Positions 44,288 to 53,125 are shown, counted from the first letter of the stretch. The stretch is 64,000 bases of DNA from Aliiroseovarius sp. PrR006 (GCF_010500215.1 NZ_JAAGOY010000004.1:1612001-1676000); one strand, 5' to 3'. Notes: generated by a model not told the origin, from the sequence alone. Program-made: numbers and translations.

Positions 44288-45472
44288 ATGTTCACCAACC
44301 TGAAAGCCCAGCCCAAAGACAAGATCATGGCGCTGATGCAGCAGTACCGCGAAGACCCGCGCGAAGGCAAAATCGACCTTGGCGTTGGCGTGTATAAGAA
44401 CGCGACCGGTGTGACCCCGGTCATGCGCGCTGTGAAAGCCGCCGAGAAGGTTCTGTGGGACTTGGAAAGCACCAAGGCCTACACCGGTCTGGCTGGCGAT
44501 CCGGCTTACGGCAACGCGCTGACCAAGCTGGTTCTGGGCGACGCAGTACCGTCCGAGCGCCTGTCGATGGCTGCCCAACCCGGCGGCACCGGTGCGATCC
44601 ACCAAGCGGTCGAGTTGATCAAGATGGCCTCGCCCGATGCCACGATCTGGCTGTCGGCACCCACGTGGCCGAACCACCCCTCGATCATCAAGCACCTCGG
44701 CATGAAAATGGCCGAGTACCGCTATTTCGACAACGAAAGCCGCGCGGTTGATTTCGACGGGATGATGGAAGACCTGAAGGGCATCAAGGCGGGCGACGCG
44801 GTGCTGCTGCACGGCTGCTGCCACAACCCGACCGGCGCGAACCTGACCCTGCCTCAGTGGAAAGAGGTCGCAGACCTGATCGTTGAAAAAGGCGCGACCC
44901 CGTTGATCGACATCGCCTATCAGGGCTTTGGCGACGGTCTGGAAGAAGACGCCGCAGGCGTACGCCTGATCGCGCAAGCTGTGCCGGAAGCAATGATCGC
45001 GGCCAGCTGCTCGAAAAACTTCGGCATCTATCGCGAGCGGACCGGGCTGCTGACCTGCATCTCGGAAAACGCCGAGCAAGCCGGGATCACCCAGCAGAAC
45101 CTGACCCACCTGAACCGTCAGAACTTCAGCTTCCCACCCGATCACGGCGCCCGTCTGGTGACCATGATCCTTGAGGACGAAGGGCTTAAGGCGGACTGGA
45201 TGGCCGAGCTGGAGGAGGTCCGCACCGGCATGCTGGGTCTGCGTGAGCAACTGGCTGGCGAGTTGCGCACCCGCACGGGGTCCGACCGCTTCGGCTTCAT
45301 CGCCGACCACCGCGGCATGTTCTCGCGCCTCGGCGCTACGCCCGAACAGGTCGAGGCCCTGCGCGTCGATCACGGCATCTACATGGTCGGCGACTCGCGC
45401 ATGAACATCGCGGGTCTGAACGAAGAAACCGTGCCGATCTTGGCAGAAGCGATTGCGAAGGTTGGGGTTTAG
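44288..45472 (+). CDS. Aspartate/aromatic aminotransferase, class I
   Basis: This 394-residue PLP enzyme is of the Ia subgroup (AspC/TyrB type). It has NPTG at 180-183, D208, Y211 and the PLP lysine K243 in SCSKNFG, followed by RERTG. It interconverts aspartate or aromatic amino acids with their keto acids; specificity cannot be told apart here. It lies 3 bp after sseA. Its stop codon falls in the loop of the terminator that ends the operon. Confidence 0.93.
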   Translation: MFTNLKAQPKDKIMALMQQYREDPREGKIDLGVGVYKNATGVTPVMRAVKAAEKVLWDLESTKAYTGLAGDPAYGNALTKLVLGDAVPSERLSMAAQPGGTGAIHQAVELIKMASPDATIWLSAPTWPNHPSIIKHLGMKMAEYRYFDNESRAVDFDGMMEDLKGIKAGDAVLLHGCCHNPTGANLTLPQWKEVADLIVEKGATPLIDIAYQGFGDGLEEDAAGVRLIAQAVPEAMIAASCSKNFGIYRERTGLLTCISENAEQAGITQQNLTHLNRQNFSFPPDHGARLVTMILEDEGLKADWMAELEEVRTGMLGLREQLAGELRTRTGSDRFGFIADHRGMFSRLGATPEQVEALRVDHGIYMVGDSRMNIAGLNEETVPILAEAIAKVGV

Positions 45473-45485
45473 GCCCCAACTTTTT
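45461..45485 (+). terminator. Terminator overlapping the aminotransferase stop codon
   Basis: GTTGGGG (45461-45467) pairs with CCCCAAC (45474-45480) and is followed by TTTTT. The stop TAG at 45470-45472 lies in the 6-nt loop. Confidence 0.75.
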
Positions 45486-45569
45486 CCCGCCGTTTTTTGA
45501 AGAACTGCTTTGCGGGACGAAACCGCCGTTGACTCCACCAACTTGAGCCACTGCTAGGTAAGTGGCCTT

Positions 45570-46409
45570 TCAAGTTCCTTGCAGGTCTGTACGTGCATCG
45601 CGGATGATCGAGATTGACGAATGAAGGAATAGCCCGGCTATACCAAACGCTACAATCAGGTCCGGCAAGGGGCTAGAAAATACCGCAACAAGACCCGCCG
45701 CAAGCACTACGGCCACATTGCCAATGGCGTCGTTACGAGAAAACATCCACACAGCGCGCATGTTCGCATCGCCTTTGCGATAAGGTAGCAGAGGCAAAAC
45801 AGCCACGACATTGACGATGAGGGCTATGAGGCCAAACACCCCCATTAGGTCTGCGTCCGGAACTGAACCTGTGAACAAGCGCCAAAATGTCGAGCCAAGA
45901 ACGCCAAATCCAAGAACCCCGAGAAAGACACCTTGGACAAGAGCAGATCTCGCTCGCCACACGAGGCTCCAACCAATCGCAACCAAACCAAGAAACGTGA
46001 TGAGGCCGTCCCCAATAAAATCAAGCGCATCCGCCTTTAAAGCCTGCGAACCGGCAAAAAATCCGCCCAGCATCTCGATGCCGCCATAACCCACATTCAG
46101 GATGACAACGATCCAGAGTGCCCGCCGATAGGCCGGATCTTGATGAGCCACACCTCCCTGGAGTTCGGCATCTTCCCCGATCCGATCAAAACCGTACCCT
46201 GTCGTTGCCACAGCACGCTCGATTTCTGGCAGGAGAGTTTCCGCCACATTCAGCGTCATGATGTGCGTTGCGGCGGAGACTTTCACCGCATCAGGAGCTA
46301 TCCCAGTAGATTGCGCTGCACGCTCAATTTGGGCCGCGTCCTTTGAACAATCCATCCCAGAAACGCGATAGCGCACTGAGATGGGTTTTGAGGTTTGGGC
46401 ATCGGCCAT
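45570..46409 (-). CDS. Cation diffusion facilitator-like transporter with N-terminal HMA-like domain
   Basis: This 279-residue protein starts with a heavy-metal-associated-like domain (about 10-75) in which GMDC keeps only one Cys: position 24, where the second Cys of C-x-x-C would be, is Asp. A CDF-like membrane region with about six helices follows from residue 95, with D-x3-D in KADALDFIGD and FSRNDAIGNVAV in helix 5 in place of the usual H-x3-D. Metal specificity is therefore unclear. No metal regulator is adjacent. Confidence 0.78.
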   Translation of the reverse strand: MADAQTSKPISVRYRVSGMDCSKDAAQIERAAQSTGIAPDAVKVSAATHIMTLNVAETLLPEIERAVATTGYGFDRIGEDAELQGGVAHQDPAYRRALWIVVILNVGYGGIEMLGGFFAGSQALKADALDFIGDGLITFLGLVAIGWSLVWRARSALVQGVFLGVLGFGVLGSTFWRLFTGSVPDADLMGVFGLIALIVNVVAVLPLLPYRKGDANMRAVWMFSRNDAIGNVAVVLAAGLVAVFSSPLPDLIVAFGIAGLFLHSSISIIRDARTDLQGT

Positions 46410-46523
46410 TAGAAATACCTAGCTTCGGAGTCATCAATGGCCAAATAAATATCCGACGTTCGGTAAGATTGCAGCCTAAGAAATATGGGCTCAAAGCGGT
46501 CGTCGAAACCTCGAAAACATCAC

Positions 46524-46556
46524 AAAAAGAAAAGGGGACCTTCCAGCCCCCTTTTC
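46524..46556 (-). terminator. Terminator of the glnK-amtB operon
   Basis: On the minus strand GAAAAGGGG pairs with CCCCTTTTC around a 10-nt loop and is followed by TTTTTG. It lies about 60 bp after the amtB stop. Confidence 0.82.
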
Positions 46557-46618
46557 CACCCTGTTGGCCTTGGCGTTTGCGCGGCCAGCGTGCCGGGGGT
46601 TTGCCCCCCGTTCACCTC

Positions 46619-47926
46619 TTACCCGTTGGTGAATTCCGGGTAGGCTTCCATGCCCAGCTCGGCCATGTCCAAGCCGTTCACTTCTTCCTCTTCGCTGACC
46701 CGCAGACCGATGGTGGCCTTGATGATCGAGAAGAAGATGTAGCTGACCACGAAGACGAAGATGCCGATTGCCAGGAAGCCCATGATCTGGGTGCCAAAGC
46801 TGGCGTCGGTGTTGGTCCAAGCCACGATGAACGTACCCCAGAAGCCTGCAACCAGGTGAACCGGGATGGCACCAACCACATCGTCGATCTTCAGCTTGTC
46901 CAGCAGCGGAACCACGAAGACCACGATCGCGCCACCTACACCACCGATGATCAGCGACTGGAACAGCGTCGGGGCCAGCGGCTCGGCAGTGATCGAGACC
47001 AGACCAGCCAGCGCGCCGTTCAGGGTCATCGTCAGGTCGACCTTTTTGAACATCACCTGCGTCATGATCATCGCAACAACAGCACCTGCAGCAGCAGCCA
47101 TGTTGGTGTTGGCGAAGATACGCGCCACGTCCGAGACGTCGCTGATCGTGCCCATGGCCAGCTGCGAGCCGCCGTTGAAGCCGAACCAACCCAGCCACAG
47201 GATGAACGTCCCCAAAGTTGCCAGCGGCAGGTTCGAACCCGGCATCGGGATCGTACGGCCGTCTTTATACTTGCCGATACGCGGCCCCAGGATCAGGACA
47301 CCCGCCAGAGCTGCGAAGCCACCTGCTGCGTGCACCAGCGTCGACCCGGCGAAGTCCGAGAAGCCAGCTTCCGACAACCAGCCGCCGCCCCACTGCCAGC
47401 TTGCTTCGATCGGATAGATGAAGCCGGTCAGGACAACCACGAAGGCCAGGAAGGGCCACAGTTTGATGCGCTCAGCCAGCGTGCCCGATACGATCGAAGC
47501 CGTGGTGGCGCAGAACATCAGTTGGAAGAAGAAGTCCGATGCGCCCGAGGCATAGCCTACGTCCACCGCATCAGCGGCAACACCAACCGGATCAAGCGAG
47601 GTCACGGCGAAGAACGGGCCCAGCCAACCTTCGACCAGCCAGTCACCGGGATACATGATGCCGTAACCGGCCAGCCAATACATGATCGCCGCAATCGAGA
47701 AGAGCGCGATGTTCTTGGTCAGCTGCATGGTCACGTTTTTGGACCGCACAAGGCCCGCTTCCAGCATGGCAAAGCCTGCGGCCATCCAGAACACCAGAAC
47801 GCCACCCAGAAGGAACAGGACCGAAGTCAGGATAAAGCCGGTGTGTGCGGCCGCTTCGCCTTCCGCGAAGGCCAGCCCCGGCAGTGCGGCCAACACGGCC
47901 GTCGAAATCAGAAGTTTGCGTGTCAT
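46619..47926 (-). CDS. amtB: Ammonium transporter AmtB
   Basis: This 435-residue Amt-family channel has a cleavable signal peptide (MTRKLL..., ending near AFA-E at about 21) and 11 membrane helices. Conserved blocks include FAMLEAGLVRSKN, DFAGSTLVHAAGG (with one of the twin pore His) and GVVGAIPVHLVAGFWG-like VVGAIPVHL near the second His. AAAGGA lies 6 nt before ATG 47926. It follows glnK by 17 bp; GlnK plugs this channel when nitrogen is plentiful. Confidence 0.96.
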   Translation of the reverse strand: MTRKLLISTAVLAALPGLAFAEGEAAAHTGFILTSVLFLLGGVLVFWMAAGFAMLEAGLVRSKNVTMQLTKNIALFSIAAIMYWLAGYGIMYPGDWLVEGWLGPFFAVTSLDPVGVAADAVDVGYASGASDFFFQLMFCATTASIVSGTLAERIKLWPFLAFVVVLTGFIYPIEASWQWGGGWLSEAGFSDFAGSTLVHAAGGFAALAGVLILGPRIGKYKDGRTIPMPGSNLPLATLGTFILWLGWFGFNGGSQLAMGTISDVSDVARIFANTNMAAAAGAVVAMIMTQVMFKKVDLTMTLNGALAGLVSITAEPLAPTLFQSLIIGGVGGAIVVFVVPLLDKLKIDDVVGAIPVHLVAGFWGTFIVAWTNTDASFGTQIMGFLAIGIFVFVVSYIFFSIIKATIGLRVSEEEEVNGLDMAELGMEAYPEFTNG

Positions 47927-47943
47927 AGTCTGTCCTTTCACGC

Positions 47944-48282
47944 TTAAACGGCGTCTGCGCCGGTTTCGCCGGTGCGCACGCGCATGGCGTCCGACACGTC
48001 GAGGGTGAAGATCTTGCCGTCACCGATCTTGCCGGTGTGCGCGGCCTTCGAGATGGTCTCGACGACCTCGGAGGCAAGGTCGTCATTCACGACGATCTCA
48101 AGCTTGATTTTCGGCAAAAAATTCACGGCATATTCCGCGCCGCGATAGATCTCGGTGTGACCCGATTGGGCCCCGAAGCCTTTGATTTCAGAAACCATCA
48201 TGCCGGTGACGCCCACGGTGGTCAGGGCCTCGCGTACGTCTTCCAACTTGAACGGTTTGATCGCTGCAATGATCAGTTTCAC
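47944..48282 (-). CDS. glnK: Nitrogen regulatory protein PII (GlnK)
   Basis: This 112-residue PII trimer subunit has the T-loop HTEIYRGAEY with the uridylylation Tyr51, and the KIGDGKIF nucleotide-binding segment. It starts at GTG 48282 with AAAGGA 6 nt upstream. It precedes amtB in the standard glnK-amtB pair. The upstream region carries an imperfect dyad, GCATGG/CCATGC, at 48304-48323; I found no clear sigma54 -24/-12 promoter. Confidence 0.96.
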   Translation of the reverse strand: MKLIIAAIKPFKLEDVREALTTVGVTGMMVSEIKGFGAQSGHTEIYRGAEYAVNFLPKIKLEIVVNDDLASEVVETISKAAHTGKIGDGKIFTLDVSDAMRVRTGETGADAV

Positions 48283-48567
48283 GTTCTTTCCTTTCCTTCA
48301 TCGGCATGGCGTGGTCACCATGCGCTTGAGGCAAGTCAGACGCCGCAGCGCAGCAAATTGCACGGAGATGGACAGAAATTGGGCAGGAAAGCTGACCTGA
48401 AAACCGGTCACGCCCGGAAATTGACACGGTTGCCTAGGGCAGTGCTGAAATTTGCGGCAGCGCGAAAAGTCGCGCGCTAACAGGCTTCGGGCTACACTTG
48501 CCCGAAACGAATCGCTAAGTCACAAGACAAGCCCAGAGCAGACACCGAGCAGACCCGGACAAGTATC
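48283..48567. other. Divergent intergenic region glnK-PBP
   Basis: About 285 bp. It contains the GCATGG/CCATGC dyad at 48304-48323, a perfect TTGACA at 48421-48426 without a good -10 partner, and a 7-bp hairpin TTCGGGC/GCCCGAA at 48486-48506 upstream of the PBP gene. No gene is seen. Confidence 0.4.
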
Positions 48568-50790
48568 ATGAGCCAATCTGGCCAAAAGCGCCCCCCTTTG
48601 GTGGCAGACAAGCGTTATCCTGCGAAAAAGGCGGCGCACAAGAAGCCTGCGCGCAAGACGACGACCACCAAACGCAAGGCAGCGCCGAAGCGTCGCGGCG
48701 GGGGCGGTGGCGGGCCGCGCAAACCTCGTTCGATTTTCATGTGGCCCTTCGTGCTGATCGGCTGGGTGTTCCGGCTGTTCTGGCGATTGATGTGGAAAGG
48801 CGCGGTGGTCACCGCGCTGATCATCGGGCTTGCCGTGTTCTATTTCGCATCCACCATGCCCGAACTGAACGCGATGCTGGATGGCCGTGCCAAGGGGTCC
48901 GTCACCATTCTGGACCGCTACGGCGAGGTTTATGCTTGGCGCGGAGACCAGCGCGGGCGCACCATCACCACGGAAACCGTCAGCCCGCATTTGAAGAATG
49001 CCGTGGTCGCGACGGAAGACAAACGGTTCTACGGTCATTTCGGCCTCAGCCCGCGCGGGATTGCCAGCGCGGTGCGGATTAACCTGCGCGAAGGGCGCGG
49101 GCCTTTGTCTGGTCACGGCGGGTCCACGCTGACCCAGCAGGTCGCCAAGCTGCTGTGCTTGGGCGTGCCGTATGATCCCGACCAGTGGAAGAACGAAGCC
49201 GCCTACGAGGCTGACTGCCGCCAAGGGTCGCTGTGGCGCAAGATGAAGGAAGCCGTCTATGCGATGGCCCTTGAGACAAAGTTCACCAAGGACGAGATCC
49301 TGACGATCTATATGAACCGCGCCTATCTTGGTGCGGGATCGTTCGGGTTCGACGCGGCATCGCAACGCTACTTCGCAATCCCTGCATCCGAGCTGAACCC
49401 CGCGCAAGCTGCGATGCTGTCCGGGATGCTGACGGCGCCCTCGCGCTTTGCCCCGACCAACAACCTGAAACGCTCGCAGGATCGCGCCGCCACCATTTTG
49501 CGCCTGATGAACGAACAGGGCTATCTGTCGGACAAGGAAACCGCCCAGTATCAAGCGAACCCCGCCGTACTGTCGAAAGCCGCGAAGGCACAGGCGGGTG
49601 GGTATTTTGCGGATTGGATCATGGGCGACTTGCCCGCCTTCCTGACCCGCAAGACCACCGAAGATGTGATCATCAAAACCACGCTCGACCCGCGCATTCA
49701 GAAAGCGGCAGAAGGCGCGATGGCCAAGATCTTCGACGAGAAGGTCTCGGAAGGATCGAAAGCGCAGGCTGCGATTGTGGTGATGAGCGCGGATGGCGCG
49801 GTGCGTGGCCTTGTGGGCGGACGCGAAACCCGCGTGACCGGAGCGTTTAACCGCGCGACACAGGCCAAGCGCCAGACCGGCTCTGCCTTCAAACCCTTTG
49901 TGTATGCCGCCGCGCTGGACATGGGGTATCAATGGAACGACTTCGTGATCGACGAGCCGTATTGCCTGAGCATCGCGGGATCGGGCGAATGGTGCCCCAA
50001 GAACTACTCGAAGAAGTTCTATGGCCCGGTCAGCTTCACCGAAGCCTTAGCCAAGTCCCTGAACATTCCCGCCGTAAAAGTGTCCGAGGAAGTCGGGCGC
50101 GAGGCCGTGCGCTCGGTCGCGTCCATGTTTGGCATCGAAAGCGATCTGGCTGCGGGTCCGGCGCTGGCGCTTGGTGCTTCGGACGGAACGCTTCTGGAAA
50201 CCACCGGTGCCTATGCGGGCATCCTGAACGGCGGCTCGTCGGTGACACCCTATGGCCTGACCGAGCTAAGCCTTGTGGGCGACCGTGATCCCCTGATGAC
50301 CCAGACCGGCGGCATCGGCGAGCGCGTAATCTCGCGCGAGGCAGCTGCGCAGTTGACCTATATGATGAGCCGCGTGGTCGAAGAAGGCACCGGCACACGC
50401 GCGCGGATCGACGGGCTTGAGATCGCGGGCAAGACCGGCACCAGTCAGTCGGCACGCGATGCGTGGTTTATTGCCTTCACGGCGGACTACGTGATGGGCA
50501 TCTGGATGGGCTATGACGACAACACGCCCCTGAAAGGCGTAACCGGCGGCGGCCTTCCGGCCGAGATGTGGCGCGAGGCGATGGTGAACATCCAGTCGCA
50601 GCTTGTCCCCACGCCGCTGCCGATGATCCGCCCGGATTTCGTGCCGCAGTTCGACGGACGTACGATGAACTCGGGCGAGCCCGGCTTCCAAACCAGCCCG
50701 CAGAACGGTCGGGGTGGCGATTCAGTTGGCGAGGCTGTCGAGGATGTGTTTATCGGGGTGCTGAGGTCGATCTTCGGGCAAGGAAACTGA
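48568..50790 (+). CDS. Class A penicillin-binding protein (PBP1A family)
   Basis: This 740-residue bifunctional enzyme makes peptidoglycan. A Lys/Arg/Gly-rich cytoplasmic tail of about 55 residues precedes one membrane helix (about 78-95). The GT51 glycosyltransferase has the catalytic E150 in ATEDKRFYGH and GGSTLTQQ at 184-191. The transpeptidase has S439-x-x-K442, SLN at 497-499 and KTG at 622-624. The long basic tail may bind cytoplasmic or nucleic-acid partners (inference). It is divergent from glnK. Confidence 0.94.
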   Translation: MSQSGQKRPPLVADKRYPAKKAAHKKPARKTTTTKRKAAPKRRGGGGGGPRKPRSIFMWPFVLIGWVFRLFWRLMWKGAVVTALIIGLAVFYFASTMPELNAMLDGRAKGSVTILDRYGEVYAWRGDQRGRTITTETVSPHLKNAVVATEDKRFYGHFGLSPRGIASAVRINLREGRGPLSGHGGSTLTQQVAKLLCLGVPYDPDQWKNEAAYEADCRQGSLWRKMKEAVYAMALETKFTKDEILTIYMNRAYLGAGSFGFDAASQRYFAIPASELNPAQAAMLSGMLTAPSRFAPTNNLKRSQDRAATILRLMNEQGYLSDKETAQYQANPAVLSKAAKAQAGGYFADWIMGDLPAFLTRKTTEDVIIKTTLDPRIQKAAEGAMAKIFDEKVSEGSKAQAAIVVMSADGAVRGLVGGRETRVTGAFNRATQAKRQTGSAFKPFVYAAALDMGYQWNDFVIDEPYCLSIAGSGEWCPKNYSKKFYGPVSFTEALAKSLNIPAVKVSEEVGREAVRSVASMFGIESDLAAGPALALGASDGTLLETTGAYAGILNGGSSVTPYGLTELSLVGDRDPLMTQTGGIGERVISREAAAQLTYMMSRVVEEGTGTRARIDGLEIAGKTGTSQSARDAWFIAFTADYVMGIWMGYDDNTPLKGVTGGGLPAEMWREAMVNIQSQLVPTPLPMIRPDFVPQFDGRTMNSGEPGFQTSPQNGRGGDSVGEAVEDVFIGVLRSIFGQGN

Positions 50791-50891
50791 TCCAAGAGAC
50801 ACCCAAAGAAAAAGCCCCGGCCCCTTGCAAAAAATGTTGCTATTTGTGCTTCTGCAGACCCATAGCGATGTCGAAATTGGTTTGCTAAATC

Positions 50892-50918
50892 AAAAACTCC
50901 CGAAAATTTCTTCGGGAG
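50892..50918 (-). terminator. Terminator between the PBP gene and the small DUF6614-like gene
   Basis: CTCCCGAA and TTCGGGAG form a perfect 8-bp stem with a 6-nt loop. On the minus strand it is followed by TTTTT, so it best ends the leftward gene. It could also serve the PBP gene from the other side (CTCTTT). Confidence 0.75.
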
Positions 50919-51015
50919 CTCTTTCCACAATCCACCGCGACCAACGGCCACCATGCGGACGAAGTCGCCGATTAAAAATGCCCGCAATCACAAGAGAAGT
51001 AGCTGGCGACAGTGG

Positions 51016-51348
51016 CTACACTATATCCTGCCAGCAGATAAAAACCATGTCCTTGGCGCGTGAATACACGCCCTTATGCGCGGATTCCGAGGGTTCCTCG
51101 TGCTTTAACATGAGTTCAATTGCTGCGTCAGACTGCGCACGATCGAGAAATGACATGACGACAAAATACTCGTGATCTCGCTCATCATCCGTATCCATGA
51201 TTGTATCACGTTGTCGTTTGCCGATCGCCCCTGCACGCTCGACCAGCCCGATGCTGCGCATGTGATCAACAAACCCCACAAAGGCGTCTCGAAAAGCCTC
51301 AATCTCGACCCCGGGCTTGAGGTTGAAGCAAGTCAACATGTGGAACAT
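51016..51348 (-). CDS. Small protein, DUF6614-like (dimeric alpha/beta barrel type)
   Basis: This roughly 110-residue protein starts MFHMLTCFNLKPGVEIEAF and contains KRQRDTIMDTDDERDHEYFVV and YSRAKDMVFICWQD. The layout suggests a ferredoxin-like alpha/beta barrel as in Dabb proteins, and the motifs resemble what I recall as DUF6614; the family name is uncertain. AAGGA lies 9 nt before ATG 51348, so the longer open frame to 51420 is not used. Function is unknown. Confidence 0.65.
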   Translation of the reverse strand: MFHMLTCFNLKPGVEIEAFRDAFVGFVDHMRSIGLVERAGAIGKRQRDTIMDTDDERDHEYFVVMSFLDRAQSDAAIELMLKHEEPSESAHKGVYSRAKDMVFICWQDIV

Positions 51349-51589
51349 TGTAGTGCTTCCTTCGCCCCTTAAGAGTTTATCTCTGCAAGCAGATAATAGA
51401 CCACGCAATCCTGTTTTCAAAATCGTAGAAGAGCGCCACCAAGGATGCTACCGAACATGGCGCCCTTACTTAAAGCCGACCTTCACTGCAGGGGTATTGT
51501 TGATGTTGCAGATCCCTAGATACGATATCTGCAACATTTACTGCAAAGGGCTGGACACAGGCCGGGGCTTTTTATCTTTGGGCCGAAGA
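51349..51589. other. Intergenic region upstream of the DUF6614-like gene, downstream of mlaC
   Basis: About 240 bp, somewhat AT-richer than the genes. It holds the 11-bp inverted repeat at 51503-51537 and several extra CTGCA half-sites (near 51400, 51486 and 51541). No gene is seen. Confidence 0.4.
51503..51537. repeat. 11-bp perfect inverted repeat ATGTTGCAGAT / ATCTGCAACAT
   Basis: The arms at 51503-51513 and 51527-51537 are perfect reverse complements with a 13-nt spacer. No T-run follows on either strand, so it is not a standard terminator. It could be an operator or an mRNA 3'-end structure for mlaC. Confidence 0.55.
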
Positions 51590-52204
51590 TCAGCCCTTCT
51601 GCAGATCCGCGATCAGCTGGTTCAGATCACCCTTGCGACGATCCAGCATCGCGCCGATTTCTTTCCGCTCGGACTTCACGATCGAAATGCCTTCGACCTG
51701 CATGTCGATGAACTTGCCGTTCTTGGCCGCCACGATGAACACAACGTCAAACGGCGCATGGCCCTTCAGCGTGGTCTTAGTCAGCACCTCAAAGCGCGTT
51801 TTCACTTGTGTCGTGCTGATAACATCAATGCGCCCGCCTTCAAATTCGCGGAAACGGCTTCCATAGCGGCGCGCGATATAGGTGCGGAAGGCTTTGACGA
51901 ATGCGCTTTTCTGCGCGGCGCTGGCCGACCGGCCATCGGGGCCAAGCGCGGACAGGGCGATGAAGTTCACGTCTGCATATTTTGCGAACACATCTTCGAA
52001 CCGTTTGATCATCGTCGCCTCGGAGGCGCCCGAATTGATGATTGAATTGATGTCACGCACAACCTTGCCGATCAGGTTCTCTGCCTGAGACGCAGAGATC
52101 GCCGCCAATGCACGACCCGGCATCGCAGCCAATACGCCCAGCCCGGCCAGCCCGCCAACAAAGGCGCGGCGTGTCACCCGAGTCTCGTTACCCATCATAC
52201 GCAT
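51590..52204 (-). CDS. mlaC: Phospholipid-binding protein MlaC (Tat-exported)
   Basis: This roughly 204-residue periplasmic protein carries phospholipids between the outer-membrane MlaA and the inner-membrane Mla ABC complex. The N-terminus has a twin-arginine motif (TRRAFVGG) and a hydrophobic stretch ending near ALA-A, so Tat export is likely. The mature part has MlaC features such as FRTYIARRYGSRF and GGRIDVISTTQVKT. ATG 52204 is chosen because GAGGA lies 8 nt upstream; the start overlaps mlaA by 17 bp. mlaFED are not nearby. Confidence 0.88.
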   Translation of the reverse strand: MRMMGNETRVTRRAFVGGLAGLGVLAAMPGRALAAISASQAENLIGKVVRDINSIINSGASEATMIKRFEDVFAKYADVNFIALSALGPDGRSASAAQKSAFVKAFRTYIARRYGSRFREFEGGRIDVISTTQVKTRFEVLTKTTLKGHAPFDVVFIVAAKNGKFIDMQVEGISIVKSERKEIGAMLDRRKGDLNQLIADLQKG

Positions 52205-52931
52205 CGTAAATATCCTCAAGCTCGTCATCTTCTACTTCAACGCCCAACTCGTAGCGGCGCGAGTCCAGATAATAGAGCTGCATCAGCTCATAGCCTTCTT
52301 CGCTCTCATAGAACTCTTCAATTGTACCGCTGAACTGATAGCGATCACCAAACTTAGACAGGACCCACGCCGCTTTTGGAAGGTGTTTCACATCGGTCGG
52401 CAAAGCCAAGCTCAGCGGGTTAAACGCGAAGTCCACCAAGATCCCGATGCCATCACGCTCGGTCGACGGGCCAAAGAATGGCAGAACCACATAGTCCCCT
52501 TCCGGCACCCCCCAAACGTGCAGGGTTTCACCAAAATCGCTGCCACGTTCTTCCAGACCAATATCGGTCGCCACGTCGAAAATGCCAAGCAGACCTAACG
52601 TAGAGTTGAACACGAAGCGGACCGTGTTGTGAACGGCGTCTTCGACATTGCCCTGCAGCAGGTTGTTCGCGACAACGCCCGGCAAGGATGCATTATCTGA
52701 GAACGCCGAGACCGAGTCGCGCACGGGTTGGGGCAGCACGGTCCCATAGGTGTCAGACGCCGGGGACACAAAAATGCGATCCAGCTTGATATTGGCGCGG
52801 TGGGTGCGGCGGTTCTGATCCTCGTGCGGATCAGCATATCCGGACGGTGCGGGCGCCGTTGCACAAGCACTGAGCCCCATCAGAGCCAGACCGGCCAGCG
52901 CCAAAACAAATTTTGAATTTCTTTTCGTCAC
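52188..52931 (-). CDS. mlaA: Outer-membrane lipoprotein MlaA (VacJ)
   Basis: This roughly 247-residue lipoprotein removes mislocalised phospholipids from the outer leaflet. The lipobox LSAC follows a short basic and hydrophobic signal, which favours GTG 52931 over ATG 52979. Family motifs include DP-x-E-x-x-NR (DPHEDQNRR), FVFNSTLGLLGIFDVA and FGETLHVWGVPEGDYVVLPFFGPS. The C-terminus is strongly acidic. It overlaps mlaC, so the two are coupled. Confidence 0.93.
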   Translation of the reverse strand: MTKRNSKFVLALAGLALMGLSACATAPAPSGYADPHEDQNRRTHRANIKLDRIFVSPASDTYGTVLPQPVRDSVSAFSDNASLPGVVANNLLQGNVEDAVHNTVRFVFNSTLGLLGIFDVATDIGLEERGSDFGETLHVWGVPEGDYVVLPFFGPSTERDGIGILVDFAFNPLSLALPTDVKHLPKAAWVLSKFGDRYQFSGTIEEFYESEEGYELMQLYYLDSRRYELGVEVEDDELEDIYDAYDG

Positions 52932-53125
52932 GTGAACTATCGCTAAACTTGGTGTTATCTGCTTATTCCGGCAACACATAATAGATGTAGCCCTAATGCA
53001 CAGATGTTAAGGCTTCCGCAGCATTTGAATGTGACTATTTGGCGACAGGTACAAGCAGAATCCCGCCAAGCGTATGATGTTCGGCGGGCTACTGGCAAGC
53101 ATTCGCGGGAACTAGCTAGACCAAC

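Noticed and set aside
43484-45541. 685-codon minus-strand frame opposite sseA and the aminotransferase
   Set aside because: Antisense shadow in high G+C DNA; both plus-strand genes have complete active sites.
46343-47947. 534-codon plus-strand frame opposite amtB
   Set aside because: Composition is dominated by His, Gln, Asp and Arg, as expected from reading the complement of a membrane-protein gene; amtB on the other strand is unambiguous.
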